Assembly (NCBI RefSeq): GCF_900142925.1
Contig: NZ_FRCN01000017.1
Location: 79,838 to 143,837 of the forward strand
DNA: 64,000 nucleotides
DNA from: Chitinophaga sp. CF418
GTDB taxonomy: Bacteria > Bacteroidota > Bacteroidia > Chitinophagales > Chitinophagaceae
Reading direction: 5' to 3'
Below are positions 27,841-35,574 of the stretch, piece after piece. Within the stretch, counting starts at the first letter, position 1. Every line of letters starts with the position of its first letter. The translations under genes and the position numbers were made by a program. The notes beneath the pieces were generated by a model. The model did not search any database, was not told the DNA's origin, and saw only the letters and a program-made list of their open reading frames with translations.

Positions 27841-28932
27841 ATGCCAGGCATCACATTCAAAGAACTGTTTAACTTCAAACCACCACAAGCCAATCGGCTG
27901 GGATGGATAGACTATGCGAAAGGCATAGCTATCATCCTGGTCGTATACCGACATGTGTTATACGGATTGAAAAGCAGTGGCATGACTGTCAGTCAATGGA
28001 TCATTGACGGCAATAACATGTTTTACAGTTTCCGTATGCCCCTGTTCTTTCTCCTGTCCGGGTTGTTCTTCGAAAGAAGTATCACCCGGAAGGGAGAAAC
28101 GGGCTTTTTTGTTACCCGTGTCAATACATTGTTGTATCCCTACGTGCTGTGGGCATTCATTCAGATCACCCTGCAAATACTCTTCTCTTCATTTGTTAAC
28201 GCCCGCCGCACAGGCGTTGATTATCTGAACATCCTGATACAACCCCGCCATCTTGACCAGTTATGGTATCTATTTGCACTGTTTAACGTAACCTTACTGT
28301 ATTTGCTGGTAGCAAAACTCTTTCGCTATGACAAATTTGCCCAGGTGCTTGTGTCACTGGCATTGCTGGCCATAGCGCCTCTTGTAAACAATATCAGTAC
28401 ACTCTATGACGTAGCATTACACTACATCTTTTTCTGTATCGGTAACCTGACAGCGACTTACTTCTTTTCAGAGAAAACGCAGGAGAAGCTTTCTTCTGCA
28501 TATGGATTGCTGGTACTGCTGCCCGTGTTTGCGGCCTGCCAGTATTATTTCCTGTATCATCAGCAGATGAACCTGTTCCTGTATGCAGGCATAGCGCTGA
28601 CAGGCAGCCTGTTTGTGATCATGCTCTCTGTCCAGCTATCGAAGTACAATGCATTGCCCTTCCTGAGAACGTTCGGGCATTACTCCCTGTACATTTACCT
28701 GCTGCACGTACCCATTGTAGCCGTGATCAGGTATTTCCTGCTCAGTACGATGCTGAGACAACATATAGTGGTGGTGTTACTGTTGTTGATTTTTATCGCC
28801 ATTTTCTCTTCCATCATCGTTTACCGGATATGTATGCAGCTGAAGCTGGGCTTCCTGTTTACCGGCCCCTTTAAGGCCAAACCATACAATCCGCAGCAAC
28901 CGGGGATGGTCACGCAAAAAACACATTTATAA
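27841..28932 (+). CDS. Acyltransferase family 3 (OafA/YrhL-like) membrane protein
   Basis: The protein has 363 residues and about ten membrane helices. The first conserved block, IDYAKGIAIILVVYRHVLYG (residues 23-42), has the His of the AT3 family; FRMPLFFLLSGLFF and YLLHVPIVAVIRY are further family blocks. It transfers acyl groups, often acetyl or succinyl, across the inner membrane to sugars. It lacks the extra C-terminal SGNH domain of some OafA proteins. It lies between the chain-length protein and the polymerase, and its stop overlaps the start of a 38-residue ORF (TAATG at 28930-28934). It is one of two AT3 enzymes in this operon. Confidence 0.88.
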   Translation: MPGITFKELFNFKPPQANRLGWIDYAKGIAIILVVYRHVLYGLKSSGMTVSQWIIDGNNMFYSFRMPLFFLLSGLFFERSITRKGETGFFVTRVNTLLYPYVLWAFIQITLQILFSSFVNARRTGVDYLNILIQPRHLDQLWYLFALFNVTLLYLLVAKLFRYDKFAQVLVSLALLAIAPLVNNISTLYDVALHYIFFCIGNLTATYFFSEKTQEKLSSAYGLLVLLPVFAACQYYFLYHQQMNLFLYAGIALTGSLFVIMLSVQLSKYNALPFLRTFGHYSLYIYLLHVPIVAVIRYFLLSTMLRQHIVVVLLLLIFIAIFSSIIVYRICMQLKLGFLFTGPFKAKPYNPQQPGMVTQKTHL

Positions 28933-29048
28933 TGCCCGTAAAAAAGAAGTATACGCCCGGCATCAGCAAGGCATTCCATCAGACGATGTTGCTGGTATTT
29001 GTGGCGCTGACGATGATACTACTATTTATGAAGATCATGTTTTTTTAA
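28932..29048 (+). CDS. Small single-helix membrane protein, 38 residues
   Basis: The ORF runs from ATG at 28932 to TAA at 29046-29048. The start overlaps the upstream stop (TAATG), and the polymerase gene begins 15 bases after it, so translation coupling is likely. The product has a basic N-terminus (MPVKKKYTPG) and one hydrophobic segment (MLLVFVALTMILLFMKIMFF, about residues 19-38), predicting a C-tail or single-span protein with the N-terminus inside. I recognise no family. Position between an acyltransferase and the polymerase suggests a small accessory subunit. The ORF could also be a by-product of the spacer; coupling and membrane character favour a real gene. Confidence 0.55.
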   Translation: MPVKKKYTPGISKAFHQTMLLVFVALTMILLFMKIMFF

Positions 29049-29063
29049 AGTATTCAGATTATT

Positions 29064-30506
29064 ATGCTCAGTCAACAGGCTAAGAAAAACACCGTAATAT
29101 ACCTGTTCATCCTGCTCTGGGTGGTAGCAGTGCCTGCAATCGCCTATGTATCGTCCATGGATGCCAAATTCAGTATTGTGGTGTTTGGCGGCATCATCGG
29201 GCTGGTACTGGCAGTGATCAGCGCCATGAACTTCCGCCTCGGCTATTACATATACATTACTATTTCGATGATGGTGCATGTGCCGGAAAGAATGGCCGGA
29301 ACAACGATACCCGTGGGTGTTGTCATGGACCTTTTCCTGCTACTGATGCTGGCAGGCGCCATCTTTGACAAAAAAAGCAGGGAGAAGTCTAATGTAGCCT
29401 ATTTCAAAGACCCTCTCCTGCTGATATTGTACCTGTATACTGCATATCTGCTGATACAGTTCTTCAATCCCAACATGTACTCTATACAGGGCTGGTTTAT
29501 TTTTATCAGGGTGTATATCCGCAACTTCATCTTCCTGTTTCTCACCATCAAAGTGCTGAGCGACTGGTCGCAGATAAATAAGTTCTTTAAATTCTGGCTG
29601 GCACTATCTACTGCTGCAGCACTGTATGGCTGCCTGCAGCAGGCCGTAGGACTCCTGCCCTTTGAAAGAGCCTATATTGCCATGAACCCTGACAAGTTCA
29701 AGACAGTAATGATCCAGGGGCGGGCGAGGATCTTTTCCTTTATGGCAGACCCCGCAGCGTTCGGCGTACTGATGGCCTGTGGCGCCATTATCGGCACCGT
29801 ATTGCTCACCGCCAGCCAGAAGATAGTAAGCTACCCTAAAAAGATATTGCTGCTTTTTATTATAACAGTCCATTTGCTGGCGCTTGGATTTTCCGGTACC
29901 CGTACCGCGTATGTGATGTTGCCCGTTGGACTGTTATTATTCTTCCTGGTGAACCTGCATAACAGGAATACCCTGATCGCTGCCGCCATTTTCACTTTCG
30001 GTATGCTGGCCATTCTGTTCGGACCTTTTTACAGCAGTCCGACCATCATCCGTATCCGCACTGCCTTTATGGGCAGCCAGGATGAATCGCTTAGCCTGCG
30101 GGATGTGAACAGGCACAATATACAGCCCTACATGTATACACATCCCATTGGTGGAGGCGTGATGACGGTAGGTAATGACGGGGATACCTATAATCCCGGT
30201 CACAGGCTGGCCGGCGTACAGCCCGACAGCGGCTACCTGCGTGCAGTACTGGAACTGGGATGGGTAGGACTGATCATCGTCTGTATCTATACCTATATGG
30301 GTATTCATTACGCGATAAAAAATTATTTCAACGAAGAAAATGAACTGAACAAACTGTTGCTGATAGGCATTGCTGCGGTGATGTATGCTATCCTGGTGGC
30401 CCAGTATGCGCAGGAGGCGGCGGGACTTGTGGAATCTTCTATTTTCCTGAATGCCATTCTCGGCATCACCATTAGAGTACGGTATAATCTTTCAACATCT
30501 AAATAA
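29064..30506 (+). CDS. Wzy-like polymerase / O-antigen ligase family protein
   Basis: The protein has 480 residues and 11-12 membrane helices. Helices 1-6 are followed by short loops, then the FSGTRTAYVMLPVGLLLFF block (about residues 278-296) typical of the Wzy_C family. A large periplasmic loop at about 330-410 includes HPIGGGVMTVGNDGD and AGVQPDSGYLRAVLELG; the loop size and an H-x-x-G-G pattern fit O-antigen ligases and polymerases. It probably polymerises flipped repeat units, with the Wzc-like protein setting length. It lies 15 bases after the small membrane ORF and 6 before the TolC-like gene. Ligase versus polymerase cannot be told from the sequence. Confidence 0.88.
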   Translation: MLSQQAKKNTVIYLFILLWVVAVPAIAYVSSMDAKFSIVVFGGIIGLVLAVISAMNFRLGYYIYITISMMVHVPERMAGTTIPVGVVMDLFLLLMLAGAIFDKKSREKSNVAYFKDPLLLILYLYTAYLLIQFFNPNMYSIQGWFIFIRVYIRNFIFLFLTIKVLSDWSQINKFFKFWLALSTAAALYGCLQQAVGLLPFERAYIAMNPDKFKTVMIQGRARIFSFMADPAAFGVLMACGAIIGTVLLTASQKIVSYPKKILLLFIITVHLLALGFSGTRTAYVMLPVGLLLFFLVNLHNRNTLIAAAIFTFGMLAILFGPFYSSPTIIRIRTAFMGSQDESLSLRDVNRHNIQPYMYTHPIGGGVMTVGNDGDTYNPGHRLAGVQPDSGYLRAVLELGWVGLIIVCIYTYMGIHYAIKNYFNEENELNKLLLIGIAAVMYAILVAQYAQEAAGLVESSIFLNAILGITIRVRYNLSTSK

Positions 30507-30512
30507 AACAGT

Positions 30513-31241
30513 ATGAAAAAGGGACTTTTCTTCATTATTGGCTTGGTATTCTGTATATCTGTGCAGGCACAGAAAAAGGAAACCAGCCTTTATATCCCTC
30601 TCACCGATTCACCTGAAGTAGCACAATTGAAAGCAGTATTGGTAGAACTTGCCATGCAAAACCCCGCATTAAAGGTGTATGACAACAAGGCAAAAATTGC
30701 CAAGTATCAGCAAAACAAAGCCACAGCGGGATGGCTGAACATGTTCCAGGCATCAGGCAACCTGAACGAATACACTTTAAAAAACAACAGTAACAACGCT
30801 ACGTTCTTTCCCAGGTATAACTTTTCACTGACCGTACCTCTTGGTAGTTTCCTTTATATCCCCAACGATGTGAAGATCGCCAAAACGGAAAGGAAAGTTG
30901 TCATCAATATGAAAGAGGAACAACAGCTGAAAATAAAGGCAGATGTGCTGAATGCCTATGAACTGTATGCTGCCAATAAAAAAATGCTGGAACTGGAAGT
31001 GCCATTGCTGGAAGATGTGTACAATCATTACAAACAGACAGAAGAAAAATTCTCCGGCGGAGATAAAGAAATCTCTGTAGAAACGCTGAACATCGCCTAC
31101 AGAAGCTATAATGAGGAGATGGTAAGAAAAGTGATGCTGGAAAGGGATATCAGGCAGGCTAAGATAGAACTGGAAAGACTGATCGGCATCAGCTTTGAAG
31201 AAGCGGTACTGCAATCACAGGCAAGGACCTTTAACAAATAG
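30513..31241 (+). CDS. Short TolC/outer-membrane-efflux-like secreted protein
   Basis: The protein has 242 residues, with a signal peptide (about 1-20, ending SVQAQ). The rest is mostly long alpha-helix: NPALKVYDNKAKIAKYQQNKA, then RKVVINMKEEQQLKIKADVLNAYELYAANK and ARQAKIELERLIG-like ends, as in the helical hairpins of TolC-type proteins. SLTVPLGSFLYIPND suggests one beta hairpin. TolC proteins are normally 400-500 residues, so this is about one half. It may act as a periplasmic helical component of EPS export or need a partner. No Wza-type PES domain is visible in this window. Confidence 0.7.
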   Translation: MKKGLFFIIGLVFCISVQAQKKETSLYIPLTDSPEVAQLKAVLVELAMQNPALKVYDNKAKIAKYQQNKATAGWLNMFQASGNLNEYTLKNNSNNATFFPRYNFSLTVPLGSFLYIPNDVKIAKTERKVVINMKEEQQLKIKADVLNAYELYAANKKMLELEVPLLEDVYNHYKQTEEKFSGGDKEISVETLNIAYRSYNEEMVRKVMLERDIRQAKIELERLIGISFEEAVLQSQARTFNK

Positions 31242-31256
31242 TGTAATCAAGGGATA

Positions 31257-32936
31257 ATGAGATATTACGTCCAAAAAAACTACCCTGTCATGACCACCTT
31301 ACTGCTGTTGGCGGTATTGCTGGTCATGGCCTGCCAGCAGGTGCTGACGCAGACGGGTGGCCATTTCTGTTACCCACTGGATGACACCTTCATTCACATG
31401 TCTATTGCGAAGAACTTTGCATTGCATGGCGTATGGGGTATCAATGCGCAGGAGTTCAGCGCAGCCAGCTCCTCCCCTTTGTATACACTAATTCTGGCTG
31501 CATTTTTCAAAGCAGGCATCAACAGCATCTGGATGCCATTTTATATCAATGTGTGCTTTGCTTTCCTGCTGGTTGTGATGACAGACAAACTCTTACAACG
31601 TTTCAGTCTGCCTGCATCTGTCAGATGTATTACTTTGCTTTCGCTTGTCATACTGGTGCCGGTGCCGGTGATGGTTGCAAGCGGCATGGAGCATATGCTG
31701 CACGCCTTCCTGGCCATGTGGATGTTATATCTGTCTGTCGAGTTTCTGACACCGGATAATACCACCCGCAACCAGGTATTGTTACTGTCACTGGTGGCCG
31801 GACTGGCTATCCTGGCCCGCTTTGAATCATTATTCCTGCTGGCCGGTATAATCGTGGCCGGTATATATAACAGGCGCTGGCAACAGACAGGCGTAGTGCT
31901 GTTACTGTCGCTGGTACCATTGATCATATTCGGGTACATCTCTGTACGGCATGGTGGTTATTTCCTGCCCAACTCCGTATTGCTGAAGGCCAGCAAACTG
32001 GCAGGCGGGCCTTCACAGCTGATGAGCAGCCTGCAGGAGATTGTGGTCTACAAACTGTTGTACGGCAATAACACCATGGTGAACATTTTTACCAACAAGT
32101 ACTACCCGGAAGGCTCTTCATCGCTGTCAGGCACTACAGTGGTAAGAATGCTGCTGATCATCCCCATACTGATCATATTACTGCGGCCCAATCACGATAA
32201 TGTCAACACCATCGGTAAGATGAAACAGCTGGCCTGCATACCGCTGATCAACACATTCCTGCATATGGCCCTGGCCGCAGTGGGCTGGCTGTTCCGGTAT
32301 GAGGCTTATCTCCTGGCGCTGGATATTACAGTAGTAGCTATACTATTGTATTACTACTATCGTCAGCTTAGCCGTAGTCAGCGACATTACTCCCTGCTGG
32401 AAAAAGCGGTAGGCGCCTTCCTGTTGCTCTTTGCATTTGCGCCAATAGCATTAAGAGCTGTGGGTGCATTTCACAACCTGCCAGCGGCAGCGCGTAATAT
32501 CTATGAGCAGCAGTACCAGATGGGGCGCTTTCTGCAAACCAACTATCAGCATACTGCGGTAGCTGCGAATGATGTAGGGGCGGTAAGTTATCTGTCTGAC
32601 AACAGGATACTGGACCTCTGGGGACTGGGTAACAATGTAGTGGCTGCCGGAAAGCTCCATGGGCAATATTCCCCGCAGTTCCTGGAGCGGTTTACCCGCC
32701 AGGAGCATGTAAAGATCGCAGTGGTATATGATACCTGGTTTGACAGCACGCTCTTGCAGCAATGGAGCAAGATAGCTTCCTGGAAGATAGCGAACAATGT
32801 GATCTGCGGGGGTGACGAGGTGTTCTTTTATGCGGTGGACCCTGCAGAGGCAACATCCCTGTATAATAAACTGGCGGCATACAAACCATTGTTGCCGCCT
32901 GGTGTAACGGTCACCTATTATCCTATTCATCTGTAA
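31257..32936 (+). CDS. Multi-spanning membrane protein, GT-C glycosyltransferase-like
   Basis: The protein has 559 residues and about 12 membrane helices. The first periplasmic loop has PLDDTFIHMSIAKNFALHG (about 40-58), with an Asp pair like the catalytic DD/DE of GT-C enzymes, and then FSAASSSPLYTLILAA, a sequence seen in bacterial polyprenyl-phosphate-sugar dependent transferases. The last 130 residues (from about 420) form a soluble periplasmic domain with VAANDVGAVSYLSDNRILDLWG, resembling the C-terminal domain of GT39/GT87-like proteins. It probably adds a sugar or similar group to the polymer on the periplasmic side. Its stop overlaps the start of the second AT3 gene (TAATG). Confidence 0.72.
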   Translation: MRYYVQKNYPVMTTLLLLAVLLVMACQQVLTQTGGHFCYPLDDTFIHMSIAKNFALHGVWGINAQEFSAASSSPLYTLILAAFFKAGINSIWMPFYINVCFAFLLVVMTDKLLQRFSLPASVRCITLLSLVILVPVPVMVASGMEHMLHAFLAMWMLYLSVEFLTPDNTTRNQVLLLSLVAGLAILARFESLFLLAGIIVAGIYNRRWQQTGVVLLLSLVPLIIFGYISVRHGGYFLPNSVLLKASKLAGGPSQLMSSLQEIVVYKLLYGNNTMVNIFTNKYYPEGSSSLSGTTVVRMLLIIPILIILLRPNHDNVNTIGKMKQLACIPLINTFLHMALAAVGWLFRYEAYLLALDITVVAILLYYYYRQLSRSQRHYSLLEKAVGAFLLLFAFAPIALRAVGAFHNLPAAARNIYEQQYQMGRFLQTNYQHTAVAANDVGAVSYLSDNRILDLWGLGNNVVAAGKLHGQYSPQFLERFTRQEHVKIAVVYDTWFDSTLLQQWSKIASWKIANNVICGGDEVFFYAVDPAEATSLYNKLAAYKPLLPPGVTVTYYPIHL

Positions 32937-34096
32937 TGCAAACACAGACTAACTATATTAAAAGCCTGGATGGCGTTCGTGCCATTGCGATACTGCTGGT
33001 AATGGCATTCCATTTCGGCGTTATCCGCTTTGGCTGGATGGGAGTACAACTTTTCTTTGTGCTCTCCGGCTTCCTTATCAGCAGCATACTGCTGAAGGAA
33101 AAGGATAAGCCATCCCCGCTGCCCCAACGCCTCAAAAAGTTCTGGATCAGGAGAAGCCTGCGCATTTTCCCCCTGTACTACATTTACCTCACGGTATTTG
33201 TGGTCATCTGCGCCTTTACGGCTTTTCCTCCAGGCTATTTCAGGGACCTGCCCTATTTATACTCCTATACCTTCAACCTGACCAGGATCGCTAACAGCTG
33301 GCATGAAAGTCCGGTGTATACGCATTTCTGGTCGCTCTGTGTAGAAGAACAGTTTTACCTGTTCTTCCCTTTCATCGTTTTCCTGCTTTCCAGGTCCACC
33401 CTGCGGGTATTGCTGGTAGTGGTACTTATAGCGGGCCCGATCTTCCGCTGGTCTTTCGGCAACTACCTGGCACAAATCGGTAAAACACCCTTTGAAGTAT
33501 TCGATGTGATCTACTGGTTTCCGCTCAGTCACCTGGATGCCTTCTTTACAGGAACCGCTATTCCACTGCTGGGACTGAAAGACCGGATCAAAAAGCCCCA
33601 AAGGCTGTTCGCACTGGGCTGTTTGCTGGCGCTCGGAGCAGGTTTAATCAATTACTTCTTCGAAAGCCATGGACATTCGCTGCCAACATCTATGGGGTAC
33701 AACTTCGGAGACGTGAACAGTCATCAGCATGTCTGGTATTACACGGTGCTGAACCTGTTTACCGCCTCCTTACTACTGTTGCTGGTTTCTTCCTACAACA
33801 GTGTGCCAGGCAATTTTATAAAGGGAATTCTGGAGAACAACATCCTGGTAGCAATAGGAAAGGTCTCCTACGGTATGTACATTTTGCATTGGGTCATACA
33901 AACGCAGCTGGTAGAACGATGGCTCTCCGTCAGCGAAAGCAACAAATACTGGTTATTCCTGATAGATGTACCGGTGGTGTATGTTTTCGCACTACTCAGC
34001 TTTCATTTCATAGAACAACGATTTACTCAACTTAAAGATAAATTCACTACCGGCAACACACCGGTAAAAGCCACCACACTCAGCACAAAAAACTAG
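32936..34096 (+). CDS. Second acyltransferase family 3 membrane protein
   Basis: The protein has 386 residues and about ten membrane helices. It starts with SLDGVRAIAILLVMAFHFG (about 9-27), the His block of AT3 enzymes, then QLFFVLSGFLISSILL and RRSLRIFPLYYIY, all family landmarks. SLCVEEQFYLFFPF is also diagnostic. It is closer to the OafA/YrhL group than the enzyme at 27841. It should acylate the EPS on the outer face of the inner membrane. The start overlaps the stop of the GT-C-like gene, and the downstream esterase starts 3 bases after its stop, so acylation and de-acylation genes are directly coupled. Confidence 0.9.
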   Translation: MQTQTNYIKSLDGVRAIAILLVMAFHFGVIRFGWMGVQLFFVLSGFLISSILLKEKDKPSPLPQRLKKFWIRRSLRIFPLYYIYLTVFVVICAFTAFPPGYFRDLPYLYSYTFNLTRIANSWHESPVYTHFWSLCVEEQFYLFFPFIVFLLSRSTLRVLLVVVLIAGPIFRWSFGNYLAQIGKTPFEVFDVIYWFPLSHLDAFFTGTAIPLLGLKDRIKKPQRLFALGCLLALGAGLINYFFESHGHSLPTSMGYNFGDVNSHQHVWYYTVLNLFTASLLLLLVSSYNSVPGNFIKGILENNILVAIGKVSYGMYILHWVIQTQLVERWLSVSESNKYWLFLIDVPVVYVFALLSFHFIEQRFTQLKDKFTTGNTPVKATTLSTKN

Positions 34097-34099
34097 ACA

Positions 34100-34882
34100 A
34101 TGAAAAAAGTATTATTACTTGCCACGCTGACTATCCCCAGCCTGGCAGGCGCTCCTGGTATACCAGGAGCCTTCAGGGAAATTATTGTCCCGACCGATGA
34201 ATATCATCAGGTGCCAGCTTTACTACACGTTCCGCAGGGAAGCCCTAAAGAAAAGTTTCCGCTGATCGTTTGTTTCCATGGAAAAAGCATCGCAGGTCAC
34301 GACATTTCAAAATTGTTCAGGGAAGGTATCCCCCGTCAGATCAAGGAAGGCCGTAAGATAGAGGCTGTCAACAAAGCAGACGGTAAGCTCTACAAGTTTG
34401 CGGTACTGGCCCCGCTGGCAGAAAGCTGGGGCATCAATCCACCACAACTGGAATTTATCCTGAATGATGTATTGAAGAAATACCCTATTGACGCTGACCG
34501 CATCTATCTGACAGGATACAGTGCAGGCGGATGGTGTACGCTGATGTCAATGACAGAAAGCAAACACCTCACCTCCCGTATTGCAGCCACCGTGCCCATG
34601 TCGCCCGCGCCTATGTACCCGGAGAATTATGGCAGGTTTAAGCTGGTGTCAGATGCGGGATTGCACTCATGGTACTTTGCCGGCACTGCGGAGCCCCAAT
34701 TCCTGGAGAACAGCCTTCGCTGCATAGATAGTACCAATCACTATCAGAAAGGCCTTGTAAAGCTCACAAAACACGGAAAAGCGCATACCGGCTGGCATGA
34801 GTTCTACGATCCTGCCTACAGGGACAGTACGGACAACCTGAGCATTTATGAATGGATGCTTCAATACAAGAGAAAAAAATGA
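34100..34882 (+). CDS. Secreted alpha/beta-hydrolase (carboxylesterase/PHB depolymerase-like)
   Basis: The protein has 260 residues. A signal peptide (about 1-17, KKVLLLATLTIPSLAGA) precedes a single hydrolase domain: LIVCFHGKS, nucleophile Ser141 in GYSAGGW, probable acid Glu198 (where relatives have Asp) and His229. It shares with the hydrolase at 1578-5765 the C-terminal pattern (K/A)H-x-W-x5-YDP-x-YR-x-N-x-YEWMLQY, so the two are homologous. It likely removes acyl groups from the EPS in the periplasm or outside. It follows the AT3 gene by 3 bases and overlaps the next gene by 4 bases (ATGA). Confidence 0.85.
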   Translation: MKKVLLLATLTIPSLAGAPGIPGAFREIIVPTDEYHQVPALLHVPQGSPKEKFPLIVCFHGKSIAGHDISKLFREGIPRQIKEGRKIEAVNKADGKLYKFAVLAPLAESWGINPPQLEFILNDVLKKYPIDADRIYLTGYSAGGWCTLMSMTESKHLTSRIAATVPMSPAPMYPENYGRFKLVSDAGLHSWYFAGTAEPQFLENSLRCIDSTNHYQKGLVKLTKHGKAHTGWHEFYDPAYRDSTDNLSIYEWMLQYKRKK

Positions 34883-35454
34883 ACCGGAGGAAAGCCCTGG
34901 GCAGTTTATTGCTCTTAGCCGGCGCCGGAGCGGCTGCATGGTCTGGCATCAGGCTGCGTAACCTGTACAGCACTCCCGATCTGGGAAAGCTACAGGAACA
35001 TACGGAACTGATCACCGAACTGGCGGAAACCATTATACCCGCCACAGACACGCCGGGCGCCAAAGCTGCAGGTATCACCCCATTCATCATCCGGATGATC
35101 CGGGACTGCACCCCTAAAAAGGAACAGAACCGCTTTCTCATTGGACTGGATGAAGTGGACGCTTATACCAGCAACCACTACAATCGCCCTTTTGCCCGCT
35201 GTAACATTGAACAGCGCACGGCAATTGCCGCTCATTTCGAAAGGCGCGACCGCCCTTATAAAGGCATCGCCGGAAAGATCAGCCACAAGGTCATGGGAGA
35301 CTCCTTCTTTGTCATCATGAAGAAGTACACCGTAATCGGCTACTGTACTTCCATGGAAGGAGCTACGCGCGGCCTTGCTTATGACTACGTGCCGGGACAT
35401 TACCTGGGCGCTGTAAGATTGAAGCCCGGCCAGAAGGCCTGGGCCACAGAATAG
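34879..35454 (+). CDS. Gluconate 2-dehydrogenase subunit 3-like protein
   Basis: Start chosen at 34879 (191 residues), where the ATG overlaps the esterase stop (ATGA) and gives MNRRKALGSLLLLAGAGAAAW, a Tat-like signal with a twin Arg. An in-frame ATG 27 bases upstream is less likely. The body has ETIIPATDTPGAKAAG and FIIRMIRDC, marks of the DUF1800-unrelated gluconate 2-dehydrogenase subunit 3 family. Such small subunits accompany GMC flavoproteins and help export them to the periplasm. The partner gene starts at 35575. Confidence 0.85.
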   Translation: MNRRKALGSLLLLAGAGAAAWSGIRLRNLYSTPDLGKLQEHTELITELAETIIPATDTPGAKAAGITPFIIRMIRDCTPKKEQNRFLIGLDEVDAYTSNHYNRPFARCNIEQRTAIAAHFERRDRPYKGIAGKISHKVMGDSFFVIMKKYTVIGYCTSMEGATRGLAYDYVPGHYLGAVRLKPGQKAWATE

Positions 35455-35558
35455 TAACTGGTTGTCATGAATGTTTAACGAGAATCAGCAGGACAAGGAA
35501 ACATCAGATGGAGAATACAGCGCTGCCACCAGGAGATGTATCGCAGCCTAACCAGTTA
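35455..35558 (+). repeat. 9-bp inverted repeat bracketing the spacer before the GMC gene
   Basis: TAACTGGTT (35455-35463), directly after the upstream stop codon, is exactly complementary to AACCAGTTA (35550-35558), 17 bases before the GMC start. In RNA the arms would close an 86-base loop with smaller pairing inside (CTGC/GCAG). Function unknown. Confidence 0.45.
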
Positions 35559-35574
35559 ATCCTTTAAGAAAATC

